A stretch of 64,000 nt of DNA, taken from positions 186,001 through 250,000 of the forward strand of contig NZ_MAYH01000001.1 of NCBI RefSeq assembly GCF_001684975.1. The letters run 5' to 3'. This document shows, one piece after another, positions 1-8,371 of the stretch; the stretch's first letter is position 1; each line of letters opens with the position of its first letter. Made by a program: the position numbers and the translations under genes. The notes beneath the pieces are model-generated. The model was not told the origin of the DNA. It ran no database searches and saw only the letters and a list, made by a program, of their open reading frames with translations. This stretch comes from Chryseobacterium artocarpi. GTDB lineage: Bacteria; Bacteroidota; Bacteroidia; Flavobacteriales; Weeksellaceae.

Positions 1-1
1 A

Positions 2-340
2 GCACTGACTCTTGACCTTGGGGACGACTGGAACCAGAAGAAAGTTTCTCTGCTGGAACAGAAAGAAATTATTGAAGACCCTTTACTGAAAAGAATTTCT
101 GAAGTATTGAAAATTCCGGTGGAAGCATTTCAGAATTTTAACGAGGAACAAGCTATCAATATAATTTCAAATACATTCCACGATTTTAAAGATAACTCTG
201 TAGCTTCTGCTATGAACTATAATTGTACATTTAATCCAATAGATAAAATTGTGGAATTGTATGATGAAAAGATTGCTCTTTATGAAAGGATGCTGAAGGA
301 GAAGGATGAGATGATGGAGAGGTTGATTGAGAAGGGATAA
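2..340 (+). CDS. XRE-type helix-turn-helix regulator, C-terminal part (5' end outside window)
   Basis: The reading frame is open from the first bases of the window, so the gene starts upstream; the internal ATG at 107 is not the real start. The visible 112 residues begin with the tail of an HTH domain (a DDW-x-QKKVSLLEQKE stretch, then DPLLKRISEVLKIPVEAF), which fits small Bacteroidota XRE-family regulators in which the recognition helix is followed by an 'LLEQKE' segment. The rest matches the usual tail of that family: an acidic linker, a 'YNCTFNPIDKIVELYDEKIALYERML' type region (positions about 77-100) and a charged C-terminal helix probably used for dimerisation. Role: DNA-binding repressor or activator with unknown target. 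It is convergent with the restriction operon and ends in its own terminator. The family call is from remembered family resemblance, not from a search. Confidence 0.75.
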   Translation, partial: ALTLDLGDDWNQKKVSLLEQKEIIEDPLLKRISEVLKIPVEAFQNFNEEQAINIISNTFHDFKDNSVASAMNYNCTFNPIDKIVELYDEKIALYERMLKEKDEMMERLIEKG

Positions 341-360
341 CTTAAGATATTATAAATTGA

Positions 361-390
361 AAAGCTCAACATTTTCGTTGAGCTTTTTTT
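361..390 (+). terminator. Rho-independent terminator of the XRE gene
   Basis: A perfect 10-bp stem (AAAGCTCAAC / GTTGAGCTTT) with a 6-nt loop runs straight into a T tract 21 bases after the stop codon. It also separates this gene from the convergent hsdS gene. Confidence 0.85.
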
Positions 391-399
391 GTATGTTTT

Positions 400-1719
400 T
401 TATTTCTTCTTCAATTCTTTTTTCAGTTTTAGAATTTCTTCTAAAAGGTCTTTTGCATCTCCATCCGTAGGAAGTTGCGGTACAAGCTCTCCTTTGAAAG
501 CTTTGTGTAGAATGGCTTGTGGAAGACTATCTATTTTTTCTTTTAGAGTTTTATAGTACTTTTCTATAGTATCTGCTTTGGCAAAGAGACTTTCTACACG
601 AGAAACGATTTCTTGTTGTTCTTTTAACGGCGGTAGATTAATTCGAACGTTTTTTATGTCCTGTTGATTTATACTTGCTTGATTTACTGCGTTTTTTGCG
701 TTCTTTTTTAACTCTTTTAACCCTAATGGACTTACTAAAAAAGTTTTTATAAATTGAGGGGAAACTTTATTTTTATTTAAGATGATCCTCATCATATTAC
801 TTTCAAAAATAGCATCTTCATGTATTTTTTCAACGAGCATACATTTTCCAAGGTATTCAATACTGTTTACTCTATTGATCAAAATATTATCAGTCTCAAG
901 TTTATAGAATTCTTTATCTTTTTCTGGAATTTCAACTTTTTGAACTACTTCCCAATCTTTTAATTTACCATCATAAAAGTTGTCGATCCTAATTATTTTT
1001 GTACCACTTCCATATTGATTTCTTGGATAGTATGCCCCATTTTTAGGAGTACCTATCATAATTGACTCAAAATTAATCTCTTCCCATTTATGAGTGTTTT
1101 TCTCCATTCTCAATTTTTCAGTCAATCTACCAGTAATTGCTTGCCTCAAAACCTGTTGACGAAAATCTTTAAGCAATTGAGGAATACGCTTCAATGCGTT
1201 TTTCATTGCTTCATGTTGTGCAAATAAAGCATCTAACTTTGCTACAATACGTTCTTGTTCTGGTAACGGAGGGAGAGGAAAAGGTATTGATTGTAGTTTA
1301 GGGGCGTTAATGTTTTTTACAGCAATTCCAACCGCACTATCAGATACAGCTTTCCAATATGAATTTGATTGTAGGAAATAAGAAATTAATTTAGGATAAA
1401 TTAAAGGCTTAAACCTAATTAAATATGATGCATATAAAACATTGGATTCAATTTCTTCAACTAAATAGCTAAATCCAATTGATCCTGCACGTGAAATGAC
1501 AATATCATTTTTGCTTAAAATATAGTCATCAAGATTTTTAGGTAAATCAACACAAAATGGAACTTCATCCCACTTAATATTTCCTTTACCTATATCTGTT
1601 GTTCTTAAATATTTATAGTCCCCAAAATTTTGTGATTTTGTAGTCCATCCATATTGTGGTTTAGTTGTTACAGTTCCTAGATTTGTTTCAATCCAATTTT
1701 TTGGTAACTCTGTAATCAT
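400..1719 (-). CDS. hsdS: Type I restriction-modification specificity subunit HsdS
   Basis: A 439-aa protein with the two-halved build of HsdS: two variable target-recognition domains (about 1-150 and 210-370), each followed by a conserved helical spacer. The spacers contain PLPPLPEQERIVAKLDAL (about 150) and NLPPLKEQQEIVSRVESL (about 365), the typical 'PPLxEQxxIVxxLDxLF' signature. HsdS sets the bipartite DNA sequence that the M2S methyltransferase and the R2M2S nuclease recognise. The gene overlaps hsdM by 4 bases (ATGA), so it is translationally coupled and last in the hsdR-hsdM-hsdS operon. The N-terminal TRD looks unlike the second one, as expected for two different half-sites. The recognised sequence cannot be predicted from this alone. 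Confidence 0.95.
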   Translation of the reverse strand: MITELPKNWIETNLGTVTTKPQYGWTTKSQNFGDYKYLRTTDIGKGNIKWDEVPFCVDLPKNLDDYILSKNDIVISRAGSIGFSYLVEEIESNVLYASYLIRFKPLIYPKLISYFLQSNSYWKAVSDSAVGIAVKNINAPKLQSIPFPLPPLPEQERIVAKLDALFAQHEAMKNALKRIPQLLKDFRQQVLRQAITGRLTEKLRMEKNTHKWEEINFESIMIGTPKNGAYYPRNQYGSGTKIIRIDNFYDGKLKDWEVVQKVEIPEKDKEFYKLETDNILINRVNSIEYLGKCMLVEKIHEDAIFESNMMRIILNKNKVSPQFIKTFLVSPLGLKELKKNAKNAVNQASINQQDIKNVRINLPPLKEQQEIVSRVESLFAKADTIEKYYKTLKEKIDSLPQAILHKAFKGELVPQLPTDGDAKDLLEEILKLKKELKKK

Positions 1720-3176
1720 TTCAGTTCTTTAATCAAGTTTTCCAACTCAGTTTGTATCAGTAAAAGCTCCTTTAAAGCATCGTTAGCAATATCTAATGGG
1801 TCTCCTATATCGGATGATTTTGTTAAACTTTCATCTGCAATCAATCCTAAATCCAAAGAATCATTTTTCTTTGCAATTTCTTCACGAGAAATGCATTGCC
1901 AGCGCTCGTCTTTTACCTGGTTTCTTTTTTCTTCATCTATTGCTCCTTCATATTCTTTTACTACGTTTTCAGCAGTTAATCCTCCGGTATAAGCTTTGAT
2001 AAAATCTTCAAATGCTTTTTCTGTAAAAGGTGTTCTTTTTCCAAAGTTTGGCATATTGGTTCTCATATCATAGAACCATACATTTTTGGTATTTCTTTCT
2101 TCTTTCTTTCCTCTGGTAAAGAAAAGAACATTGGTTTTTACACCTGCTGCATAGAAAATACCTGTTGGTAAACGTAAAATAGTATGCAAATTACATTTTT
2201 CCATGAGATCTTTTCGGATGCGTTGTCCGTCACCATCTTCAAACAGAACATTATCCGGTAAAACTACAGCAGCACGTCCAGTCCCATCAGTAATAAGGCT
2301 TCTGTAAATATGCTGTAAGAAATTAAGCTGTTTATTGCTAGATATATATTTTAAGTCTGTTCTGGTAGGTTTTTCTCCTCCTTTCTTTGTGCCAAACGGA
2401 GGATTTGCTAATACACCATTAAAACCTTTTAGAGTTTCACCTAAACTGGTTAATGTATCACCTAAAAGAATGTTGCTTTCCATTTGGTGTAATCTTGCAT
2501 TCATTAGAGCTAAACGATGGGCATCTGCAACAAGTTCTACTCCAGAAAACGCTTCTTCTTCCTGAAATTTGATTTTTTCAGAAGAGAGAACGTAACGGTA
2601 ATCGTATTTTTCTTTCAGATAATGATCTGCAGAAATCATGAATCCAAAGGTTCCACAGGCAGGATCATTCCATCTTTCGCCTAATTTTGGAGCCATGAGT
2701 TTTACCATTACATTAATTAATGGACGTGGAGTGAAATATTGCCCAGCACCACTTTTCTTTTCTCCTGCATTTTTCTCCAACAAACTTTCGTAGATATCTC
2801 CCATCACGTCACGGTCAGATTCTTCATACCAATCAAGCTTATCGATAGCCTGAACCAAAGTATTGAAGTTTACAGGTTTAGTAAGTGTAGTAGAGGCATT
2901 AGTGTAGATGTCTTTGATAGATGGACTCTCTGTCTTGCTACTTACATTAGCTAAAAAATCACGGTATAATCTAAAAGCTTCTACATTATCTGTTTCCTCT
3001 ACAAATTTACTCCATCTGTACTCTTCAGGGATTTGATCTGAAAATCCTTTTACCTCAGATAATTTAAGGAAAAGGATAAAAGTAAGTTCGTTAAGATATT
3101 GGTGGTACGTTACGCCGTCATCGCGCAACACATTACATAAGTTCCAAAGTTTATTGGCTATTTCCTGTGCGCTCAT
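1716..3176 (-). CDS. hsdM: Type I restriction-modification DNA methyltransferase subunit HsdM
   Basis: A 486-aa N6-adenine methyltransferase subunit. The N-terminal HsdM_N helical region (1-140) is followed by the SAM-binding motif I DPACGTFGF (D171) and the catalytic motif IV NPPF (residues 258-261). Position 177, where many family members have GTGGF, is Phe (GTFGF). The enzyme methylates adenine in the site chosen by HsdS and protects host DNA; with HsdR it forms the restriction complex. It lies 9 bases after hsdR and overlaps hsdS by 4 bases. Length is normal for the shorter HsdM family (about 480-530 aa) and no frameshift is seen. Confidence 0.96.
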   Translation of the reverse strand: MSAQEIANKLWNLCNVLRDDGVTYHQYLNELTFILFLKLSEVKGFSDQIPEEYRWSKFVEETDNVEAFRLYRDFLANVSSKTESPSIKDIYTNASTTLTKPVNFNTLVQAIDKLDWYEESDRDVMGDIYESLLEKNAGEKKSGAGQYFTPRPLINVMVKLMAPKLGERWNDPACGTFGFMISADHYLKEKYDYRYVLSSEKIKFQEEEAFSGVELVADAHRLALMNARLHQMESNILLGDTLTSLGETLKGFNGVLANPPFGTKKGGEKPTRTDLKYISSNKQLNFLQHIYRSLITDGTGRAAVVLPDNVLFEDGDGQRIRKDLMEKCNLHTILRLPTGIFYAAGVKTNVLFFTRGKKEERNTKNVWFYDMRTNMPNFGKRTPFTEKAFEDFIKAYTGGLTAENVVKEYEGAIDEEKRNQVKDERWQCISREEIAKKNDSLDLGLIADESLTKSSDIGDPLDIANDALKELLLIQTELENLIKELK

Positions 3177-3185
3177 TTTACATCT

Positions 3186-6100
3186 CTATGCTGAATACAG
3201 TTCACTGTTCAGCTCTGTTATCAATTCTTCTAATTCGTTATTAAATATCTTATTTAGCCTTGTAAAACCTCCTTCATCTACAAATGGTCTTAAATCTAAG
3301 TCCTGTTTTGTAAGAATGGTTTCTGCCATCAACTGCTTTTCAAAACGGTCTATCCATCTTAATTGTACAGCAGTCCACTGATGTTTTGATTTTAACTTGC
3401 TAATGGCTCTCTGAACACGTTCCTGAGGGGTTATGAGGTCAATTCCCATAGAAAGAGTTCTGATATAAGCTATAATATCGGCCGCAATATCCACATTTTT
3501 TGTGGATTTCCAAGCAGTATTTAGAGAAGTTTCATTAAAACCTTTTTCATCTAAAAGTAACTTTAATTCTTTTAATGACTTACGGTCTAGCTCCTGAGGT
3601 TTATTGCAAATGATATTGATTGCCGTAATCGTATTGCTGTTTTCCTGAAGAAATTTTTTGAAACCTTCTATATAATCTTCAGGCTTATCTGCATTTCCAT
3701 ACCCACGGGTAACTTCCATTACAGAATCTTCATGGGTAGAAACGAATTGAGAATATTTCTTGTATACTTTTGTATCAAGATAATTCCAAAGTGAGCTTAA
3801 TTGTTCTACTGTATTTTTTATTTCAGAACTGGCTGTATTCTTCAAAGTTTGTATTAATCCTTCAATAGTATTTCCATCTGTATGATAAGAAATATGCTCT
3901 TTTTGTTCAGTCGTTAGGTTTCTGGACTTTCGTTGCAATTTTGCAATGATTTGTTCAACTTGTTTATATAAACGCTGCTCATCGGAAATTCTCTCAGTTT
4001 CTTCTACCAATTGTTGGAAGCTATAAGAAGGATTTCCTACTGTTTGTATCTGGGTGTAATCTTTTAATGCTTCATATAAACGAACTGCATCAAATATTTT
4101 AAAAGATTCTTTTCCTATTTCAGGGCAAAGACGTGTGGCTCTTCCCAACATTTGTTCGTACAATATACGGGAACGTACACGACGCATAAATACAACATTA
4201 CATATAGATGGAACATCAATTCCGGTAGTTAATAAGTCTACTGTAACAACAATATTCGGATATCTTTCGTTCTTGAAATCTCTGGTTAATTGTGCATTAT
4301 CATAAACAGTACCCGTAATTTTCTGAATAGCTTTTTCATGAACATCAACTCCAATTTTTTCAAACTCTTCACCCAACATATTGATTATGGTATCTGCATG
4401 ACTGTCTCTTGCTGCGAAGATGATTGTTTTTTCATTACCTTCAGGATCTAAATGTTTAACAAGCTCCTGAACTACAGCTCTGTTGAAATTATCATTAAGA
4501 ACTTGTTTATTGAAATGCTCTACATCAAATTTCAATTCATCTTCCAGCTCATCCAAATCTGTTATTTCTCCGGTTTCGCCATCATATACCTGAGGTTTTT
4601 CTCCCTTTTCCCATGTAATTCCTTCGGTATTAAGATAAGTTTTAATATTAAATGGAGGTTCATGATCTACCAGATTGCCGTCTATTACAGCTCTTCTATA
4701 AGAGTAATTATAAACAGATTCTCCAAAAATTTCTGTTGTATGAAGGGCTGGAGTAGCAGTCATTCCTATTTTAAAGGCATCAAAGTAATCAAGAACTTTA
4801 CGGTACTGTGCTACATAGTCGTCTTCATTTCGGATTCCAAAATCATCTTCATTCATCTCTTTATCCAATTGATAACCACGGTGTGCTTCATCAACAATAA
4901 TACAATCATAAGTGTCCACAGTTAATGGCTCTCCTTCATTATAGAAGAGTCTTTTTACCATACTCTGAACGGTGGCAAAATGGAGACGGGATTCTGAGTC
5001 CGGAATGGTTGTCCCGAGGTCATCAAACTGATAAATTCCACCAAAAGACTGTTGAGCTTCAACTTTATTTTCTTTAATACTGTCACGTGCCTGAGTTGCC
5101 AGAAGCTTTCTATCTGTTAAAAATAGAATTCTTTTAAATCTGTTGGCTTTTATCAGTCTATATATTAATCCATTGATAGTTCTGGTTTTCCCTGTTCCGG
5201 TAGCCATAACAAGTAAGGCTCTTTTATCAAAGGGATCTTCGGCCAGTTTATTTTCAACAGATTGGATAGCTTCTATCTGATAATCACGAAGACTTAAACC
5301 GCTTGGAGAAGCCAAATAGTCATAATCACTTTCTAAGAGTTTTTCTTTGGCTGCATCCGAGTCTCTGTTGTATAGCTCTTTTAAACCTTCCGGTGAATAC
5401 CAGCCTTTTAAAGCATATGGACGATTGGTAGACTTTCTTATATCCTGAAACCAAATTCCACTTTTAGTTTTCAGTTGTTCTAAATATTTTTTCCCGTTTG
5501 TAGAATACAGAAATGGAACTTTATAAGTATCCCACTGCCCCAATAAAGTAATTTCAGCTAGCGGATGGATATTTTCTGAGTATACTTTAGACTGCCGAAG
5601 GTTGGTAGAAATATCAGTATTATATTTCTTAGCCTCAACTAAACCGTAGAGTTCAGTACCAATAAATAAAGCATAATCTGCATACTTTCCTCCGCATGGC
5701 CATTCTGCAATTGCTTTATTTTTTCCTTTTTCGGGTAATGTTTTTTTATTCTTGTAATTAATATTTTCTGTATCACATTCCCATCCGGCAGCTCTCAACT
5801 GAACGTCTATCAGTTGGATTCTTGTATCAAGCTCGCTTAGATTAATCTTATCAGCATAAAATTGAGCTTTCTCTCTTCTCTTTTTTATACCACTTTCTGA
5901 AACATTCAGTGATTGAATTTTTAATTCATAGTTTTTTAATTGAATGGTTAATTCATCAACTTTATCTGTTAAGGAGGCTATTTCCTCATCAGATTTATTG
6001 GGCGGTAATTCATAGACAAGGTTTTCAATGGTATCTTCTTCGTAAGTTTCAAAAAACCACTTAGTCAGACTAAATATTTTTTTTAAAATAAATAAAGCTT

Positions 6101-6404
6101 CATCAGATTTATTATAACCATTATGAGAGGCTCTGTTACCTGACTTTCTAACTACATGGAAAATATCAGTTATTGTATCAGGTAAGATCTCATAATTATT
6201 CAGATACTGTATAGCATCGTGTTGATTTAAATGAGAAATATCTTCTGATTCAAAACCAGCAATTAAACCAACCAGTTTTTCACAAAATAATCTTGATTTT
6301 GATATTGATGAACTGGCATCTATATAATACAAAGTTTCTGCTAATCTTGCACAATTAAAAAGCTCAGGATAAAGATCCTTTAGAAATAAAAATTTTGATG
6401 GCAT
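3186..6404 (-). CDS. hsdR: Type I restriction enzyme endonuclease/translocase subunit HsdR
   Basis: A 1072-aa R subunit of the EcoEI-like type. Order of parts: a DUF4145-like N-terminal region (about 20-115, with a VVRKSGNRASHNG stretch), a coiled-coil linker (about 135-180), the PD-(D/E)xK nuclease region with GLVEAKK (E257, K259), and the SF2 motor with Walker A ATGTGKT (K406), the DEAH box (D505-H508) and GMTATP. The C-terminal EcoEI_R domain interacts with HsdM/HsdS. It cuts unmethylated foreign DNA after ATP-driven translocation. It is the first gene of the operon. The start at 6404 leaves room for a promoter at 6460-6467. All key motifs are intact, so the system should be active. Confidence 0.96.
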   Translation of the reverse strand: MPSKFLFLKDLYPELFNCARLAETLYYIDASSSISKSRLFCEKLVGLIAGFESEDISHLNQHDAIQYLNNYEILPDTITDIFHVVRKSGNRASHNGYNKSDEALFILKKIFSLTKWFFETYEEDTIENLVYELPPNKSDEEIASLTDKVDELTIQLKNYELKIQSLNVSESGIKKRREKAQFYADKINLSELDTRIQLIDVQLRAAGWECDTENINYKNKKTLPEKGKNKAIAEWPCGGKYADYALFIGTELYGLVEAKKYNTDISTNLRQSKVYSENIHPLAEITLLGQWDTYKVPFLYSTNGKKYLEQLKTKSGIWFQDIRKSTNRPYALKGWYSPEGLKELYNRDSDAAKEKLLESDYDYLASPSGLSLRDYQIEAIQSVENKLAEDPFDKRALLVMATGTGKTRTINGLIYRLIKANRFKRILFLTDRKLLATQARDSIKENKVEAQQSFGGIYQFDDLGTTIPDSESRLHFATVQSMVKRLFYNEGEPLTVDTYDCIIVDEAHRGYQLDKEMNEDDFGIRNEDDYVAQYRKVLDYFDAFKIGMTATPALHTTEIFGESVYNYSYRRAVIDGNLVDHEPPFNIKTYLNTEGITWEKGEKPQVYDGETGEITDLDELEDELKFDVEHFNKQVLNDNFNRAVVQELVKHLDPEGNEKTIIFAARDSHADTIINMLGEEFEKIGVDVHEKAIQKITGTVYDNAQLTRDFKNERYPNIVVTVDLLTTGIDVPSICNVVFMRRVRSRILYEQMLGRATRLCPEIGKESFKIFDAVRLYEALKDYTQIQTVGNPSYSFQQLVEETERISDEQRLYKQVEQIIAKLQRKSRNLTTEQKEHISYHTDGNTIEGLIQTLKNTASSEIKNTVEQLSSLWNYLDTKVYKKYSQFVSTHEDSVMEVTRGYGNADKPEDYIEGFKKFLQENSNTITAINIICNKPQELDRKSLKELKLLLDEKGFNETSLNTAWKSTKNVDIAADIIAYIRTLSMGIDLITPQERVQRAISKLKSKHQWTAVQLRWIDRFEKQLMAETILTKQDLDLRPFVDEGGFTRLNKIFNNELEELITELNSELYSA

Positions 6405-6459
6405 TAGGTGTTTTTAATAGTATAGGTTATTGTCTTTTAAAAAAATCACTAATAAAAGA

Positions 6460-6467
6460 CAAACTTA
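6460..6467 (-). promoter_or_regulatory. Candidate -7 box of the hsdRMS operon
   Basis: On the minus strand this reads TAAGTTTG, a match to the Bacteroidota -7 consensus TAnnTTTG, 55 bases before the hsdR start. The -33 region is only T-rich and does not contain a clean TTTG, so the call is moderate. Confidence 0.45.
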
Positions 6468-6491
6468 CTAAAAACCTACTATAAATAAAAG

Positions 6492-6561
6492 AATCTTGGC
6501 TTTAAAACATAAGTAGAAACTTCTTTTCTAAAGTTCATTAAAAATGCTTAGAACCAAGATT
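6492..6561 (-). terminator. Probable terminator of the glycolipid operon
   Basis: Two arms (AATCTTGG and CCAAGATT) form an inverted repeat across about 54 bases. Inside lies a smaller hairpin (GAACTT / AAGTTTC). On the minus strand the outer arm is followed by CTTTTATTT. It lies 30 bases past the stop of the last gene of the operon. The loop is long for a classic terminator. Confidence 0.45.
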
Positions 6562-6590
6562 ATAATGATTACTTTTCTATAAAGTATATT

Positions 6591-7124
6591 TCATATAGCT
6601 ATGCTCTTCCTACACATCCACCTCCTCAACCTCCACACCGGCAAATACACAAACACCACAGACAGCACTCCTGCCAATATCCCTACAACAACAGCCATCG
6701 CCGTTGCATCCAACTTATAATCCTTAGAAAAATTATATTGCCCTAAGAAAAGCATCGCTAATACCAAAGAACAGGTAATCACCCCATGCAGAATACTCAG
6801 CTTGGTCATCAACTTTTTAATATTCAACTGTTCATCTACGGTAAATTCAATGGCGCCTTGTCCGGCGGCATCGGTTACTCTTTTGATAATGTCTATGGTG
6901 AGGACAACGGGGAGAAATAAGGCCATGGGGAGGGTAAGGCGGGCCAGATTTTGTTCGCCGGAGAAAAAATGGGTGTAGCCTAATTCTTTGAAGCTGGCAT
7001 AGGCGATGATGAAATTGAAAAATACATTCGGAAGGACATAATAAATCGTACGCTTGATGAGAAAGCGTTTAAGGGTAGTTTTTTTGAGCTTTTTAGGCGG
7101 CTTCGGCTTAAATTTCAATTTCAT
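6591..7124 (-). CDS. Small polytopic membrane protein, last gene of the glycolipid operon
   Basis: A 177-aa protein of unknown function. A very basic N-terminus (eleven Lys within the first 20 residues) is followed by about four hydrophobic segments (about 28-45, 62-80, 112-128 and 140-162) and a basic C-terminal tail, so both ends are probably cytoplasmic. Its ATG overlaps the stop of the upstream acyltransferase by 4 bases, so it is translationally coupled and surely part of the operon. I do not recognise the family. By context it could anchor the cytoplasmic enzymes to the membrane or help move the finished lipid; this is inference only. It has no transporter signature such as an ABC, MmpL or MFS motif. 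Confidence 0.8.
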   Translation of the reverse strand: MKLKFKPKPPKKLKKTTLKRFLIKRTIYYVLPNVFFNFIIAYASFKELGYTHFFSGEQNLARLTLPMALFLPVVLTIDIIKRVTDAAGQGAIEFTVDEQLNIKKLMTKLSILHGVITCSLVLAMLFLGQYNFSKDYKLDATAMAVVVGILAGVLSVVFVYLPVWRLRRWMCRKSIAI

Positions 7125-8371
7125 GAGGTGGTCATTAGCGCTATGGCTTTCTCTTTTATTTTGGCGGCTTCCGCTTTAGGAAGAAAATCTTCGTTGGACA
7201 AAAATATAAAATCCATCTGATGGTTGTACGTACTCGTCACCAAAGTGTTTGAGTTCAGCCATGGAAAGGCTACGGTAGGACTAAAAATGGTTTCAATGCT
7301 GAAGTTTTTGTAATCGTTCGGGATATTGATCCTGCCCATATTGGAGAGGGTTACATCATGGCCGCCATTGCTTGATTTAAGCATGGAGATCATACGATCA
7401 ACAATCGGGTGCATCTGTTCACCCATCCACAGCAGTTCGCGGGCTTCCATTTTTCCTATTTTCTGAACGAGGTCTTCTTTAATCTGCTTGGCATTGTTCA
7501 ACAAGTCGGAACTTCCTTTTTTAATCGCAAGGTCAACCGTTGGGGCAAAAGCAAATAAATGATCTTCTTTGATCTCCGGAATAAAATGACGCACATCTAC
7601 CGGACTGATGACTTTCCCTTTGGCTTCTTTCCCTTTTACTTCCTGGAATGCCTGCATGAACGCAGAACACAATAAAGCATGTACGGAAATGCCATTGGCT
7701 TTACATTTTTGAGTGATTTGAGTCGTAGTTGCCGGATCCAGTTTTTGGTGAAGAACATAGTTTTTTCCAAGGTTTCTCTTTTTGCTTTTTTGCTGTAGCA
7801 TAAAGAAGAATCTGGCAAAGGTCAGATAAAGTTTGGCTTTGAATTTTTTACTTTTTACATTAAAGTTGGAAGGGAGAAATTCATCTACTGAAGTGAAAGC
7901 TTCATAAGGTTCTAATTCCAAAGCAGGGTTGTCCAAAAGCTGAAGAAGCTCTTTCATTAATGTCACTCCTGTGGTTCCGTCTGAAATGCAATGTGGGATA
8001 GCCCAAAATACTTCAGAAACATCCTGTCCCCTTACCCAGACTACGCGGGCTAGCGGTGTTTTTTCTTCCTCAAATAAAATTTTCCATTCTTTTTGAGACT
8101 CTGTCAGCCAGTCCTGGTCTGTTTTTCTTTCTACAATGCGGAGTGGGATAGGAGCAATCTCTTTTTCTTCTATAAAAAAGGGATATTTCTCAGTTTTAGA
8201 GTCTATAACCACTCTTAATAGCGCATGTTTCTGCTGGATTTTTTCCAGAGCAGTTTTAAAATTCTGCTCCGGAAGTTCTCCTTTTATTTTGGCTGAAAAT
8301 ATGCAGTTTACGGGCGTTTCGGGATCTACATACATGATCCTTTCCACCATCATTAGCTTTCTTTTGATCAT
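7121..8371 (-). CDS. HxxxD acyltransferase (condensation/PapA/WS-DGAT-like), second copy
   Basis: A 416-aa cytoplasmic protein with the fold signature of the condensation-domain superfamily: the catalytic HCISDG motif (H127, D131) and a late conserved DVTLSNMGRI stretch (about 335) like the structural 'S-N-x-G' motif of PapA and alcohol acyltransferases. Such enzymes move an acyl group from CoA or directly from an ACP onto a hydroxyl or amine. It shares clear sequence patterns with the preceding gene (KRxLxxxERM near the N-terminus; SIETIFSPTVAFPW versus SVDTIFSPSVIGPL), so the two are paralogues. It overlaps both neighbours by 4 bases. Probable job: acylating the sugar or chain hydroxyl of the lipid, or releasing the chain from the synthase. 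The acceptor is unknown. Confidence 0.82.
   Translation of the reverse strand: MIKRKLMMVERIMYVDPETPVNCIFSAKIKGELPEQNFKTALEKIQQKHALLRVVIDSKTEKYPFFIEEKEIAPIPLRIVERKTDQDWLTESQKEWKILFEEEKTPLARVVWVRGQDVSEVFWAIPHCISDGTTGVTLMKELLQLLDNPALELEPYEAFTSVDEFLPSNFNVKSKKFKAKLYLTFARFFFMLQQKSKKRNLGKNYVLHQKLDPATTTQITQKCKANGISVHALLCSAFMQAFQEVKGKEAKGKVISPVDVRHFIPEIKEDHLFAFAPTVDLAIKKGSSDLLNNAKQIKEDLVQKIGKMEARELLWMGEQMHPIVDRMISMLKSSNGGHDVTLSNMGRINIPNDYKNFSIETIFSPTVAFPWLNSNTLVTSTYNHQMDFIFLSNEDFLPKAEAAKIKEKAIALMTTS

Noticed and set aside
4452..4925. 157-codon plus-strand frame inside hsdR
   Set aside because: It is antisense to the SF2 motor region of hsdR, rich in Phe/Ile/Tyr from reversed codons, and has no motif or upstream signal. 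A shadow frame.
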